A DNA stretch of 64,000 bases from JALYNX01 sp963746905 (GCA_963746905.1 CAVVCY010000003.1:1054001-1118000); one strand, 5' to 3'. Shown: positions 8,674-18,191, counted from the first letter of the stretch. Numbers and translations: made by a program. The notes: a model not told the origin generated them from the sequence alone.

Positions 8674-8679
8674 TACCCT
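8674..8679 (+). promoter_or_regulatory. Leaderless -10 box of the amidohydrolase gene
   Basis: TACCCT ends 9 nt before the ATG at 8689. No ribosome-binding site lies between. This box supports the 8689 start over the longer in-frame start at 8584, which would overlap the divergent gene. Confidence 0.4.
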
Positions 8680-8688
8680 CGCCGCCCC

Positions 8689-10305
8689 ATGCCCGCCGAT
8701 CTCGCCTTCGTCAACGGTCCGGTGTTCACTGCAAACGCGTCAAGATCATTCGTCCGTGGAGTAGCCGTGATCGGGGATCGGATCGTGGCGGTTGGCTCCG
8801 AGAGCGAGATCTCGGAGCACATCGGCCCCGGGACCGAGGTCGTCGATCTCGACGGCCGCCTCCTCACCCCGGGTTTCCAGGATTCGCACGTCCATGTATG
8901 GAGCAGTGGTCTCGATCTCCTGAGGTGTTCGTTTGCCGGATGTGAAGATGCCGATGGGGCGATCGCCTATGTCGCCAGGTACGCCCGGGCCAACCCCAAC
9001 GTGGAATGGATCATGGGCGGAGGATGGCATCAGACCTGGTTCCCGCGAGCCTGCCCTTCCAAGGAATTGCTGGACCAGATAGTCCCCGACCGCCCGGTCT
9101 TCGTTTACAACGCCGACGGTCACGGGGCGTGGGTCAACAGCCGCGCCCTGGAGTTGGCCGGTATCGACGCATCGACCCCGGACCCCTTCGATGGCCGGAT
9201 CGAGCGGAACCCCGATGGGACGCCCCAGGGCACGCTTCACGATGGCGCCGCCAACCTGGTTGAGGCCGCTTCACCCAAAGACTCGCTGGAAGACGTGCTT
9301 CGGGGCATCCTCGCCGGCCAGGAGTACATGCTGTCCAAGGGGATCACCGGGTGGCAGGACGCCCACGTCGATGACCTGGCCCATGCCGCCTACCGGGCGC
9401 TCGCCCAGCGTGACCAGTTGCGGGGAACAGCGTTTGGAGCTCTGTGGTGGGATCGACGCAAGGGGCTGGAGCAGCTCGAGGAGCTGGAGAGGATGAGAGG
9501 CGAGGGGGTCGGTCGATACCGGCCGGTTGCGGTGAAGTTGATGACGGACGGAGTGGTCGAAACCCAGACCGCCGCCATGCTCGAGCCCTACTTCGATGAG
9601 TCCGGTGCCAGCACATCGAATCGCGGCATCGACTTCATCGACCCCGAGGAGCTGAAGGAGATCGTCGTGGCCTTCGACGCACGGGGTTTCTCATGTCATT
9701 TCCACGCCATCGGCGACGCCGCGGTTCGCAACTCGCTCGATGCGGTCGAGGCGGCGCGAAATGCCAACGGCTGGTCATCGGCGAGACACACGATCTGCCA
9801 CGTTCAGGTGGTCCATCCCGATGACCTCCATCGTTTCAAGCAACTGGGCGTTGCGGTCAGCGCTCAGGCTCTCTGGGCGGGCAACGGCCAGGACCAGCTC
9901 GAATTGACACAGCCCTTCCTCGGCTCGGTGCGAACGATGTGGCAATACCCGTTCGGAAGCCTCCTGCGCGCCGGCGCCACGCTGGCGATGGGCTCGGACT
10001 GGGCGGTTTCGACCGCCAATGTCCTGGCTCAGAGCGACGTTGCCGTCAATCGGCTGAATTGGGCCGAGCCGGGCCATCCGCCGCTGAACCCTGAGGAGCG
10101 CATAACACTGCTCGACGCCCTCGCCGCGTTCACCTCAGGCTCGGCTTGGGTAAACCACCGTGAGGCCGACTCGGGGACGGTGGCCGTGGGTATGCTCGCC
10201 GATCTGGTAGTTCTCGATCGAGATCCGTTTCAGACCGGGCCGATTCGAGATGCAAAGGTCGCGATGACCGTTGTGGGCGGGCAGGTGGTTTACGAGGAGG
10301 AGTGA
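8689..10305 (+). CDS. YtcJ-like amidohydrolase (Amidohydro_3)
   Basis: A 539-residue metal-dependent hydrolase of the amidohydrolase superfamily. The N-terminus has the paired beta strands LAFVNGPVFTANA and VAVIGDRIVAVGS, then LTPGFQDSHVHVW with the HxH metal site (about residues 67-69). Further metal ligands are likely in FSCHFHAIGDAA and HTICHVQ, and GSDWAVSTANVL near the C-terminus supplies the catalytic aspartate. YtcJ-type enzymes hydrolyse exocyclic amide or carbamate bonds, and substrates are mostly unknown. It precedes potA with a 1-nt stop/start overlap, so it is the first gene of the polyamine transport operon and may act on an N-acylated or carbamoylated amine. Confidence 0.88.
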   Translation: MPADLAFVNGPVFTANASRSFVRGVAVIGDRIVAVGSESEISEHIGPGTEVVDLDGRLLTPGFQDSHVHVWSSGLDLLRCSFAGCEDADGAIAYVARYARANPNVEWIMGGGWHQTWFPRACPSKELLDQIVPDRPVFVYNADGHGAWVNSRALELAGIDASTPDPFDGRIERNPDGTPQGTLHDGAANLVEAASPKDSLEDVLRGILAGQEYMLSKGITGWQDAHVDDLAHAAYRALAQRDQLRGTAFGALWWDRRKGLEQLEELERMRGEGVGRYRPVAVKLMTDGVVETQTAAMLEPYFDESGASTSNRGIDFIDPEELKEIVVAFDARGFSCHFHAIGDAAVRNSLDAVEAARNANGWSSARHTICHVQVVHPDDLHRFKQLGVAVSAQALWAGNGQDQLELTQPFLGSVRTMWQYPFGSLLRAGATLAMGSDWAVSTANVLAQSDVAVNRLNWAEPGHPPLNPEERITLLDALAAFTSGSAWVNHREADSGTVAVGMLADLVVLDRDPFQTGPIRDAKVAMTVVGGQVVYEEE

Positions 10306-11381
10306 TGGTCAACGCGGCCGTTGAGTTGAGCGGTGTCACCAAGCGCTTCGGCGATGACTTCGTGGCGGTCGATGGCTTGGACCTGAGCATCAACGACGGC
10401 GAATTCTTCTCTTTGCTCGGCCCATCGGGGTGTGGCAAAACCACCACATTGCGCATGATCGCCGGGTTCGAATTTCCCACTGAGGGCAGCATTCGGGTCC
10501 ATGGCGCCGAGATGGCGCTGAAGCCGGCGAATGAGCGGCCGATCAACACCGTCTTCCAGTCCTACGCCCTGTTCCCTCATATGACAGTGGCCGAGAACGT
10601 GGCCTTCGGCCTCCAGATGAAGAAGGTGGAGAAGTCTGAAGTCACCGGCAGGGTGAAGCGGGTGCTCGATCAGGTCCAACTCGGGAAGCGAGCCGATGCA
10701 AGGCCGAACCAGCTCTCCGGAGGCATGCAACAGCGGGTGGCCCTGGCTCGGGCTCTGGTCAACGAGCCCGAGGTGCTGTTGTTGGATGAGCCCCTTGGTG
10801 CGCTCGACCTCAAGTTGCGCCAGGCGATGCAGGTCGAGCTGAAAGACCTGCAGACCAGGGTTGGAATCACCTTCATCTATGTCACCCACGACCAGGAAGA
10901 GGCCCTCACCATGTCCGACAGGATCGGGGTCATGAGTGAGGGAAAGCTCCTCCAGGTCGGGCGCCCCGAGGAGATCTACGAGACGCCGACTTCACGGTTT
11001 GTCGCCGACTTCATCGGTGAGATCAACCTCCTGTCTGTGACGGTCCTAGGACCGGACAGCGCACGTCTTGGCAACGGACAGGAAGTTGGGGTTCCCTGCG
11101 GTGACGCCTCGCCAGGCAGCGAGGTGACACTCGCCTTGCGGCCGGAGCGCTTGGCGCTATTCGACATCGACGAGGACCTGCCCGCCGGGCAGAACCAACT
11201 CCGGGTGCGCGTGACACGACGCATGTACTTCGGGGACGTGTACTTCTACGACGTCGATGCCGGGCTTGGCACTCAAATCGAAGTCAAGGAGGAGAACCGG
11301 CCCGGAGTGGAGTTGTACGACATAGGAGATGAGGCGTACCTGGTGTGGAGCCCGGAGGCGGCAAACCTTGTGACCGCCTGA
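10305..11381 (+). CDS. potA: Spermidine/putrescine ABC importer ATPase PotA
   Basis: The ATP-hydrolysing subunit of a polyamine importer, 358 residues. Walker A GPSGCGKTTTLRMIAGFE (about residue 41), Q-loop around NTVFQSYALFPHMTV, signature LSGGMQQRVALARAL (about residue 136), Walker B LLLDEPLGALD and the switch histidine in YVTHDQEEALTMSD are all present. A C-terminal TOBE-like domain starts at about residue 240. The ATG at 10305 overlaps the amidohydrolase stop; a GTG one codon earlier is also possible. Four genes, potA-potB-potC-potD, follow with overlaps. Polyamine specificity is judged from the subunit layout and the PotD-type binding protein. Confidence 0.93.
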   Translation: MVNAAVELSGVTKRFGDDFVAVDGLDLSINDGEFFSLLGPSGCGKTTTLRMIAGFEFPTEGSIRVHGAEMALKPANERPINTVFQSYALFPHMTVAENVAFGLQMKKVEKSEVTGRVKRVLDQVQLGKRADARPNQLSGGMQQRVALARALVNEPEVLLLDEPLGALDLKLRQAMQVELKDLQTRVGITFIYVTHDQEEALTMSDRIGVMSEGKLLQVGRPEEIYETPTSRFVADFIGEINLLSVTVLGPDSARLGNGQEVGVPCGDASPGSEVTLALRPERLALFDIDEDLPAGQNQLRVRVTRRMYFGDVYFYDVDAGLGTQIEVKEENRPGVELYDIGDEAYLVWSPEAANLVTA

Positions 11382-12259
11382 TGACGACCACCGAGGTCAC
11401 GCCAGAGTTGGAGCAGTCGGCGAGTCGGGCCGAGTCGCGTCGGGGGTTTCTCTTCTCGTTACCCGGTGCCTTCTATCTCGTCCTCTTCTTTGCGATTCCC
11501 CTGGTCCTCGTCTTCGTCTACTCGTTCGCCACCAGGTCATCGACTGGCCAGACAGTCCTCGCCGACTGGAATCTCGACTCCTACAAGCGTCTGTTCACCG
11601 CTGACGTCCTGGCGATCTTCATTCGGTCATTCGTGCTCGCCGCGGTCACCACTGCGATCTGTCTGCTGTTCTCGTATCCGTTGGCTTTCTACATCGCCAC
11701 CCGGGCACCCCGCGCCCGAAACATCCTGCTGATCCTGGTGATGATCCCGTTCTGGTCGAACTTCCTGGTTCGAACCTACGCCTGGAGGATCCTGCTCGGT
11801 TCGGACGGTCCGCTGTCGCAGTTGAGCCAGAGTTTGGGTGGTGAGCCGATCCGATTGTTGTTCACCAACACAGCGGTGCTCATTGGCCTGGTCTATGGCT
11901 TCATGCCCTTCATGGTCCTCCCCCTGTACGCCTCGCTCGAGAGGATGGACTGGAGGCTGGTGGAGGCTGCCCGCGATCTCTACGCGGATGGGTGGACCGC
12001 CTTTCGCAAGGTGACCCTGCCACTGTCGCTGCCCGGGGTGATAGCTGGATCGATCCTGGTGTTCATCCCGTCGCTGGGCACCTACGTGACCCCTGCCCTC
12101 CTTGGAGGGGCGAGGACAGTTGGCATTGGCGACTACATCGTCAGCCAGTTCCTCGCCGCCCGCAACTGGCCATTTGGGTCGGCGCTCTCATTCGGCGTGA
12201 TGTTCGTGATGCTGCTGGCAACCATCTTCTACTTCAGAGCGGGGGCGAAAACCCTGTGA
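11381..12259 (+). CDS. potB: Polyamine ABC importer permease PotB
   Basis: An inner-membrane permease of 292 residues with six predicted helices. The cytoplasmic coupling loop EAARDLYADGWTAFRKVTLP at about residue 195 is the EAA motif that contacts PotA. The family segment RTYAWRILLGSDG is also present. The start is the ATG overlapping the potA stop at 11379-11381. Its own stop overlaps the GTG of potC. It forms the heteromeric channel with PotC. Confidence 0.92.
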   Translation: MTTTEVTPELEQSASRAESRRGFLFSLPGAFYLVLFFAIPLVLVFVYSFATRSSTGQTVLADWNLDSYKRLFTADVLAIFIRSFVLAAVTTAICLLFSYPLAFYIATRAPRARNILLILVMIPFWSNFLVRTYAWRILLGSDGPLSQLSQSLGGEPIRLLFTNTAVLIGLVYGFMPFMVLPLYASLERMDWRLVEAARDLYADGWTAFRKVTLPLSLPGVIAGSILVFIPSLGTYVTPALLGGARTVGIGDYIVSQFLAARNWPFGSALSFGVMFVMLLATIFYFRAGAKTL

Positions 12260-13137
12260 GCAACGGTGCGGCCCCCAAGGGAGTGGTTGACCGCCTTCTG
12301 GCAGTCAACGCCTGGGTGCTTTACATCTTCTTCTACGCCCCGATTCTGGTGCTGATCGTCTTCTCGTTCAACGACAACAACAACGTGGCGATCTGGACCG
12401 AGGCCTCGTTGCGATGGTACGGGGAGATGTTCCAGACCGAGAGTGTGATGTCGGCCCTCCGGATCTCGTTGATCGTCGCTTTCTTCTCCACCATCATCTC
12501 GACGGTCATCGGCACCTTGCTGGCGATCGGCCTCGAGCGATACCGGTTCAGGGGACGGGGGACATTGGACGGTCTCGCCTATCTCCCGATCATCATCCCT
12601 GACGTCACCATGGCTGTGATGCTCCTCATCTTCTTCTTCCAGGCGTTCGGCATCGTCGATGACCTCTTCGGGATCCAGCTGAACACCGGGATCCTCACCA
12701 TCACCCTGGCTCACATAGCTTTCAGCATCTCTTTCGTGGCAGTGGTGGTTCGCGCCAGGCTTGCCCAGCTCGACTCTTCACTCGAGGAGGCCGCGGCCGA
12801 CCTCTATGCCGGAAGATGGCAAACCTTTCGCCGGGTCACATTGCCTTTGATCGCGCCGGGAGTGGCCGGTGGCGCTCTGCTCGCGTTGACCCTCTCGCTT
12901 GACGATGTCGTCGTCACCTCGTTCGTCTCGGGCCCCGGCTCTACCACCCTCCCGGTATACGTTTTCGGACTGGTCAGGGTGGGGGTAACCCCCCTGATAA
13001 ACGCAGTGAGCACGGTGATGCTCGTGGCCTCGATGATCCTGGTTGGGATCTCATTGGGGTTCCAACGAGGGGCAGTGGCTCGTGGCCAGAAGCTGGCCGA
13101 TCCCGATGCCTTGGCCCTGGAGTTGACAGGAGACTGA
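12256..13137 (+). CDS. potC: Polyamine ABC importer permease PotC
   Basis: The second inner-membrane permease, 293 residues with six predicted helices. The EAA loop EEAAADLYAGRWQTFRRVTL lies at about residue 178, followed by SLDDVVVTSFVSGPGSTTLP, typical of PotC. I place the start at the GTG of 12256, which overlaps the potB stop (GTGA). The longer open frame upstream is a shadow of potB. It pairs with PotB in the polyamine importer. Confidence 0.92.
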   Translation: MSNGAAPKGVVDRLLAVNAWVLYIFFYAPILVLIVFSFNDNNNVAIWTEASLRWYGEMFQTESVMSALRISLIVAFFSTIISTVIGTLLAIGLERYRFRGRGTLDGLAYLPIIIPDVTMAVMLLIFFFQAFGIVDDLFGIQLNTGILTITLAHIAFSISFVAVVVRARLAQLDSSLEEAAADLYAGRWQTFRRVTLPLIAPGVAGGALLALTLSLDDVVVTSFVSGPGSTTLPVYVFGLVRVGVTPLINAVSTVMLVASMILVGISLGFQRGAVARGQKLADPDALALELTGD

Positions 13138-13220
13138 GTGCGATGGGCGGGATCGAGGACTTTCGAAAGGATGAAGTGTCGGTTTAGCCTCGGATGAATC
13201 AGACCAGGGAGGATCGAAAG

Positions 13221-14345
13221 ATGGGACGAATGGCGAGGTTCGTGGTCACGCTCGGCGTGCTCGCCCTGCTAGTGACTGCCTGTGGCGGAGACGATGGCAC
13301 AGCTGGTGTCGACGGCACTGCTGTCGATGGAGGTGAGGGCGCCGCCGCCGCTGATTGCACCGTTGGTCAGGTGGACGGTGATCTGAACTTCTACAACTGG
13401 ACCGAATACATGGACCCGGCGCTGATCACAGCATTCGAGACCGAGTACGGCATAGACGTTGTCGAGTCCTTCTACGAATCCAATGAAGCGATGCTGGCCC
13501 AGCTCCAAGCGGGTGTGAACTACGACCTGATAGTTCCCTCCGACTACATGGTCGGGATCATGATCGAAGAGAACCTGTTGTCCCCGATCGACCCCGCCGT
13601 TGTGCCCAACATCGTCAATCTCGGTGAGCGCTTCACTAGCCTCCCGTACGATCCCGGCAACGAGTACTCGGCCCCCTACCAATATGGGACTACTGGCATC
13701 GGGGTGAACACGGCTCTGGTGGGCGAGGACTTCCCGCACAGCTGGGCATTGCTGTTCGATCCCGAAGTCACCGCCGACTTCCCGGGCGGGGTCTCGGTCC
13801 TCAACGACCCTCGAGAGGCGATGGGGGCGGCTCTGGAATATCTGGGCTACTCACTCAATGACACCGACCTCGGTCACCTTCAGGAGGCGGCCGACGTGAT
13901 CTCTGCCGCCAAGGGAACGATCGCCGCGTTCGACTCGGATCAGAACGACGAGGCCCTGGCCAACGGCGAGGTCTCGGTGGCACACGGATACTCCGGCGCA
14001 ATGATCGTCGGGTTCGGCGATGCCACCAACCCTGACGACTTCGTCTACATCCTCCCCGAGGAAGGCGCGACCCTCTGGATAGACAATATGACGGTCCCCA
14101 CAACGGCCGACCATCCGTGTTCGGCATTTACTTTCATGAACTATCTGCTGGACGCCCAGAACGGGGCAACCCTCACCAATTTCAACTACTACGGCAGCCC
14201 CAATGCGGCGGCTCTCGAGTTCGTAGAGCCGGAAGTGGTCGAGTTCTATTCGTCCGCCGAGGAGGGGGCGAAACTCGAGGTCATCCAGGACACGGGTGAC
14301 TACGAGATCAACTTCACCGACTATCTGGCCATCGCCAAGGGTTAG
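13221..14345 (+). CDS. potD: Polyamine-binding lipoprotein PotD
   Basis: The extracytoplasmic substrate-binding subunit, 374 residues. The signal peptide ends in a lipobox LLVTAC, with the lipidated cysteine at about residue 21. The mature part begins with LNFYNWTEYMDPALITAFE and has YDLIVPSDYMV and APYQYGTTGIGVN, all typical of the PotD/PotF family. GGGAGGATC at 13206-13214 forms a good ribosome-binding site for the ATG at 13221; an upstream in-frame ATG at 13194 lacks one. A TAGCCT at 13185-13190 may give potD its own promoter, so the binding protein could be made in excess. A strong hairpin terminator follows immediately. Confidence 0.93.
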   Translation: MGRMARFVVTLGVLALLVTACGGDDGTAGVDGTAVDGGEGAAAADCTVGQVDGDLNFYNWTEYMDPALITAFETEYGIDVVESFYESNEAMLAQLQAGVNYDLIVPSDYMVGIMIEENLLSPIDPAVVPNIVNLGERFTSLPYDPGNEYSAPYQYGTTGIGVNTALVGEDFPHSWALLFDPEVTADFPGGVSVLNDPREAMGAALEYLGYSLNDTDLGHLQEAADVISAAKGTIAAFDSDQNDEALANGEVSVAHGYSGAMIVGFGDATNPDDFVYILPEEGATLWIDNMTVPTTADHPCSAFTFMNYLLDAQNGATLTNFNYYGSPNAAALEFVEPEVVEFYSSAEEGAKLEVIQDTGDYEINFTDYLAIAKG

Positions 14346-14346
14346 A

Positions 14347-14374
14347 GAACAGGGCTCCATGAGGAGCCCTGTTC
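14347..14374. terminator. Bidirectional hairpin terminator between potD and the DUF4349 gene
   Basis: A perfect 12-bp stem (GAACAGGGCTCC paired with its complement) closes a 4-nt ATGA loop. It starts 1 nt after the potD stop and ends 1 nt before the stop of the convergent gene. There is no T-tract, as is common in high-GC Actinobacteria. Confidence 0.85.
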
Positions 14375-14375
14375 A

Positions 14376-15338
14376 TCATCCAGCTTGGGGGTTTGCGGGG
14401 AGGACCGGTGGGATCGGCTCGGGCGCCGGGGGCGCCGGGCGACGGCGCTTCCTCCACCAGCGGTAGAGGAGATAGAGGGCCAGCAGCGGGATCCCCAGGG
14501 TGAGAATCAGCAGGGGAAGGGTGTAGAGGACGAAGTTGATGCCCCACTCCCCGACATCCTGCAGCCCGCTCACCAGGTTGCGCAACGACTCGCGGGCGAC
14601 CTCGAGAGGCGCCCAGGTGTCTTCGACAATCGGCACCGCGGCCGGCGTCGGGGCCAGGTAGACCGACACGGTCGCCAAAGTCACCACATCGTTGAGGTAG
14701 TTCAGCTGCCCTTGCATCTGCTCGATCTCGCCACGGACGCGGGAGACCTCGTTGTAAACCTCGAGAAGCTTGGCGGGGTCGGCGTCCGGCTGCTTGCGGA
14801 CTTCCGAGAGCAGCGCCACCAACTCTGTCTCCAGAGCCTGAGAGTTGTGGAGCCGTGCCTCCAGGTCGACGAATTGGGCGGTGACGTCCTCAGCGTTCTG
14901 GGACTCGGTCAGCACCACCTCGACCGAGCCCTTGATCGCGTCGAGGACGTCGGGCAACTGGTCGGCCGGTACCCGGAGAACCATGTTCACGACTGGCTGG
15001 TCGGTCTCGCTGTCGGTCGGCTCGACCGTGGCGCTGGCGACAAAGCCGCCGACCTCCTTGACCAGGTCGACGATGTGATCGAAGGCCGTCCTGGTGTTGT
15101 CGGCCTGCAATTCGAGGCTGGCATTGCGGATCACCTGGCGGTCGGTGGCCACTACGTCGTCGTAGGACAGCTCATCAGGCGACGCGCTTGAGGCGGCCAC
15201 CGTGGTCATCGATTCGGGGACCGCACCGCTCCCGCCTTCGAGACCGTCGCTGACCTCGCTGAAGGTTGTGGCGGCTTCGTCGCCGCCGCAAGCGGCGAGC
15301 GCCAGTCCGAGTGCCAGGATCAATGTGAGTTTCTTCAT
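14376..15338 (-). CDS. DUF4349 lipoprotein
   Basis: A 320-residue envelope protein. A lipoprotein signal ends in ALAAC (cysteine at about residue 17), followed by a Ser/Thr-rich linker. The DUF4349 core starts at RQVIRNASLELQADN and contains VLRVPADQLPDVLDAI and an extended coiled coil (about residues 160-210: ARLHNSQALETELVALL, EVSRVRGEIEQMQGQL). A C-terminal transmembrane helix with a basic tail (YRWWRKRRR) follows. The function of DUF4349 is unknown. Two adjacent ATGs occur; I chose 15338 for its 7-nt spacing from GAGAGG. It ends at the terminator shared with potD. Confidence 0.88.
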   Translation of the reverse strand: MKKLTLILALGLALAACGGDEAATTFSEVSDGLEGGSGAVPESMTTVAASSASPDELSYDDVVATDRQVIRNASLELQADNTRTAFDHIVDLVKEVGGFVASATVEPTDSETDQPVVNMVLRVPADQLPDVLDAIKGSVEVVLTESQNAEDVTAQFVDLEARLHNSQALETELVALLSEVRKQPDADPAKLLEVYNEVSRVRGEIEQMQGQLNYLNDVVTLATVSVYLAPTPAAVPIVEDTWAPLEVARESLRNLVSGLQDVGEWGINFVLYTLPLLILTLGIPLLALYLLYRWWRKRRRPAPPAPEPIPPVLPANPQAG

Positions 15339-15409
15339 CATTCTTCCTCTCGTGTCACCCAGGAGGGGTTTGGCCGTTGGACGCAAACCGTGTGTCAGCG
15401 GTTCCCGGG

Positions 15410-15415
15410 TACCGT
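15410..15415 (+). promoter_or_regulatory. Leaderless -10 box of the C45 peptidase gene
   Basis: TACCGT ends 6 nt before the ATG at 15422, without a Shine-Dalgarno. This supports that ATG rather than the longer frame starting at 15377, which would run into the divergent lipoprotein gene. Confidence 0.4.
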
Positions 15416-15421
15416 GTGCCT

Positions 15422-16455
15422 ATGAGTGGCGGCCCACTACGCGTCCTCGAGATCTACGGTGCTCCCGGGGATTTCGGGCGCTTCCACGGCACCGAGTGCG
15501 CCGACCTGATCCGGGCGTATGCGAGTGATCGGCTTGGGTTGTCAGGCGACTCGACGTGGGCCGGCCGGACTGCTGATGCTGATGTCATCCTCTCCCTGGC
15601 AGAAGCCACGCTGCCTTTCCATCGCTCGTACTCGGCCGATCTGTATGAAGAGATGGATGCCCTCTCGGCAGCAGCTGGCATCACTCCGGCCCAAGCGGTG
15701 GTGGTCGGGGGCTTCACCGATCTCGTCGACGTGGTCAGGGCTCACCTCGGGGATGCGCCGACCGAAGACAACTGCACTGCAGTGATCAACCCGGTGGAAA
15801 AGGTCCTCGCCCAGACCTGGGACATGCACGCTTCGGCCGGTGACTATGTCGTGTTCCTGAAACTCGATCCCATCGCCGGCCCAGCACTGGTCGTGCAGAC
15901 GACCGCCGGGTGTCTGGGTCAAATAGGGATGAACGAGGCGGGCATCGCCATCGGCATCAACAATCTCACCGCATTCGGGAAACCCGGTGTGACCTGGCCT
16001 TTCGTGGTGCGCAAGGTCCTCCAACAGACCGACCTGGATCGACGCGATCGATGCGGTTCTCGAAGCCGACCTGGCCGGTGGGCACAACTTCTTGCTGATG
16101 GGGCCCGATGGCGTCGGGGTCAATATCGAGGCGATGCCCGGCTCGACCCATGTCCAGCGCGTCGAACGACGAGCCTTTCGTGCACACCAACCACTGCCTC
16201 GAACCGACAACCAGGGGTGAGGAGTCGGTGCGGGCCCCGGAAAGCGTTGCCAGCAGCCTGACCCGTCTCGAGAGGGGGACGACTCTGGCCACCGATCTCG
16301 ACGCCTTCTTCGCCGAGCCCTCGATTTCTCGACGGGCCGGCGCCCCCCACGAGACGGCAACCTGTGGCGCGGTGATCATGCACCCGGCGGAGCGTCGGAT
16401 GGAGTCGGTGTGGGGCGTGCCAGGCGACCACCCATGGGAGACCTTCCAACTGTGA
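15422..16455 (+). pseudogene. C45-family peptidase/acyltransferase, broken by two single-base insertions
   Basis: The product resembles isopenicillin-N acyltransferase-like (C45) Ntn hydrolases. EIYGAPGDFGRFHG lies near the N-terminus, the autoprocessing site is EDNCTAV with the would-be catalytic cysteine, and AQTWDMHAS and GINNLTAFG follow. The frame is intact to about 16038, where a one-base insertion moves it to IDAVLEADLAGGHNFLL. A second extra base at about 16176 (within GCCTTTCG) moves it again to FVHTNHCLEP and an end at 16455. Removing one base at each point restores one continuous family-like protein. It is either a recent pseudogene or a sequence error. The GTG of the following GNAT gene overlaps its stop. 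Confidence 0.8.
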
Positions 16456-17090
16456 GCGAGGTGTCGATCGTCAATCTCGATGCGGCGCTGGCGCCCGAGC
16501 TCGAAAGGATCGAGCTCACCTGCTTTCCGATGGCCAATCCCGATGACCTGCTCTCCGAAGAGGACATCCGCGCCTATGCCGGCGTTTTTCCCGAGGGCTA
16601 TTTCGTGGCGATGGTCGATGGGCGCCCGGTGGGGATGGGGGCGGGGATCTATCTCGACTTCGACTTCAACCGGCCTCAGCACACCATCGCCGAGATCACA
16701 GGGGACCATCAATGCGCCAACCACGATCCGCATGGCGAGTGGTACTACGGCACCGACATGACCGTCCTTCCCGAGTACCGGGGCCGTGGCATTGGGAAGA
16801 TGCTCTATGAGGTGCGCAAGGCTCTGGTGATCCGGGACGAGAAGCGGGGGATCATCGCCGGTGGCGCCCTCCCCGGGTATTACGGGCACAAGGCCGAGAT
16901 GACGATTCACCAGTACGTGGCCAAAGTCATCGCCGGTGATCTCACCGACCCGACGCTGAGCTTTCAGATGTCTCAGGGCTTTGAGGTGCGGGGGATGCTG
17001 GAGAACTACATCGAGGACGAGTCCGACGATGGCTGGGCGGCACTGATCGTCTGGCAGAACCCGTATTTCTCCCCCCAGCGAACGGAGTGA
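16452..17090 (+). CDS. GNAT-family N-acetyltransferase
   Basis: A cytosolic acyltransferase of 212 residues. The acetyl-CoA binding motif A is MTVLPEYRGRGIGKMLYEVR at about residues 103-122, preceded by a strand carrying the GEWYYGTDM segment. The substrate is unknown. The start is a GTG at 16452 that overlaps the stop of the upstream C45 peptidase, so the two are coupled. An agmatinase-type gene is convergent downstream, and a hairpin sits at the shared 3' ends. Confidence 0.85.
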   Translation: MSEVSIVNLDAALAPELERIELTCFPMANPDDLLSEEDIRAYAGVFPEGYFVAMVDGRPVGMGAGIYLDFDFNRPQHTIAEITGDHQCANHDPHGEWYYGTDMTVLPEYRGRGIGKMLYEVRKALVIRDEKRGIIAGGALPGYYGHKAEMTIHQYVAKVIAGDLTDPTLSFQMSQGFEVRGMLENYIEDESDDGWAALIVWQNPYFSPQRTE

Positions 17091-17103
17091 GCGTTGGGGG
17101 GAG
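17069..17103. terminator. Hairpin at the end of the GNAT gene (GGAGTGAG-type element)
   Basis: A perfect 9-bp stem (CTCCCCCCA at 17069-17077 with TGGGGGGAG at 17095-17103) encloses a 17-nt loop containing AACGGAGTGAG. It overlaps the GNAT stop codon and probably terminates it and the convergent ureohydrolase gene. Related C-run/G-run words with a GAACGNAGTGAG-like centre occur near 19714-19766 and 28801-28840. Confidence 0.65.
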
Positions 17104-17136
17104 TCCCCGGCAGGGGGGAGGGGGGCGCTACTGGCG

Positions 17137-18147
17137 TCAGACCTTGCCTGAGGACTTCCTCTCGGCCATCCCGTTGAGCACCTCCAGCACCACCCGATTC
17201 GCAAGATAGGCCGTTTGCTCCCCGGGCCCGTCGTACGGAGGCGAGACCTCGACTATGTCGGCACCGAGCACCACCAGGTCCTTGGAGAGACGTCGCACCG
17301 TGTCGAGCAGCTCCCGTGAATTGAGCCCGCCCGGCTCGGGGGTGCCGGTGCCCGGAGCCAGGCCAGGGTCGACGACGTCGATGTCGACGGAGATGAAGAC
17401 TCCCTTGGCCCCACCTTCAAGTGAATAGGCCACAGCCTCGTCGACGACATCGGTGAGGCCGCGGTCCACGATCTCGTTCATCAGGAACGAGCGCATCTTT
17501 TGCTCTTTCATCCACTGCATCACCTCGGGCTCGGGCCAGTAGCCACGGAGGCCGATCTGGACGAATCGATGACCGGGGACCGCCCCCGACTCGATGAGCC
17601 TGCGCATCGGGGTCCCGTGGCCGTAGAGGGAGCCGTTCTGGATGAAGCCGGCGTCGGCGTGGGCGTCGAAATGGATTAGCGCTATCTCTCCGAAGCCATG
17701 GACCCGGGCCACGCCGAGAGCATCGGGCCAGGTGATGGTGTGGTCACCGCCAAGGATCACCGGGACCTTGCCGGAGGCGGCGACATGCTCGACGGTATCG
17801 GCGATCCGGTCGATCGAGAGCCCTAGGTCCCCTGGCCGAACATAGACATCGCCGATATCGACCACTCCGAGCACCTCGAACGGGTCCAGACCTGTGGGCA
17901 GATGCGGCCGATAGCCATCCATGGCTCCGTAGTCCGCATTCCTTATGGCCCGGGGACCGAATCGCGCCCCGGGTCGGAACGTGGTCCCCCAGTCGAAAGG
18001 GGCGCCAAGGATGACGACGTCGCCGTCGCCCATCTCGTCGGCCGTTACGGCGGGCACGCCAAGGAACGAGCTGCGCGATGCAAAGGCGAGATACTCGGCC
18101 GAGGCGAAGGGGATCTCGCTCTGGCGTTGCTCGTAGGGCGTGTACAT
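17137..18147 (-). CDS. speB: Agmatinase-type ureohydrolase
   Basis: A binuclear manganese enzyme that releases urea from a guanidino substrate, most likely agmatine to putrescine, 336 residues. The metal ligands are seen in GGDHTI (about residue 130), HFDAHAD (about residue 157) and SVDIDVVDP (about residue 250). The GATFRPGAR-like segment here reads GTTFRPGARFGPRAIR. The ATG at 18147 is 10 nt from a TAGCGT box, and the longer frame starting at 18219 overlaps the divergent MFS gene. The location among Pot transport and transaminase genes favours agmatinase over guanidinobutyrase or formimidoylglutamase, but specificity is inferred. Confidence 0.85.
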   Translation of the reverse strand: MYTPYEQRQSEIPFASAEYLAFASRSSFLGVPAVTADEMGDGDVVILGAPFDWGTTFRPGARFGPRAIRNADYGAMDGYRPHLPTGLDPFEVLGVVDIGDVYVRPGDLGLSIDRIADTVEHVAASGKVPVILGGDHTITWPDALGVARVHGFGEIALIHFDAHADAGFIQNGSLYGHGTPMRRLIESGAVPGHRFVQIGLRGYWPEPEVMQWMKEQKMRSFLMNEIVDRGLTDVVDEAVAYSLEGGAKGVFISVDIDVVDPGLAPGTGTPEPGGLNSRELLDTVRRLSKDLVVLGADIVEVSPPYDGPGEQTAYLANRVVLEVLNGMAERKSSGKV

Positions 18148-18157
18148 CGCCCTCGGT

Positions 18158-18163
18158 ACGCTA
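18158..18163 (-). promoter_or_regulatory. Leaderless -10 box of the agmatinase gene
   Basis: TAGCGT on the minus strand ends 10 nt before the ATG at 18147. No ribosome-binding site separates them. Confidence 0.35.
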
Positions 18164-18191
18164 ACTGGACTCGACGCCAGGTTGGTGAGAC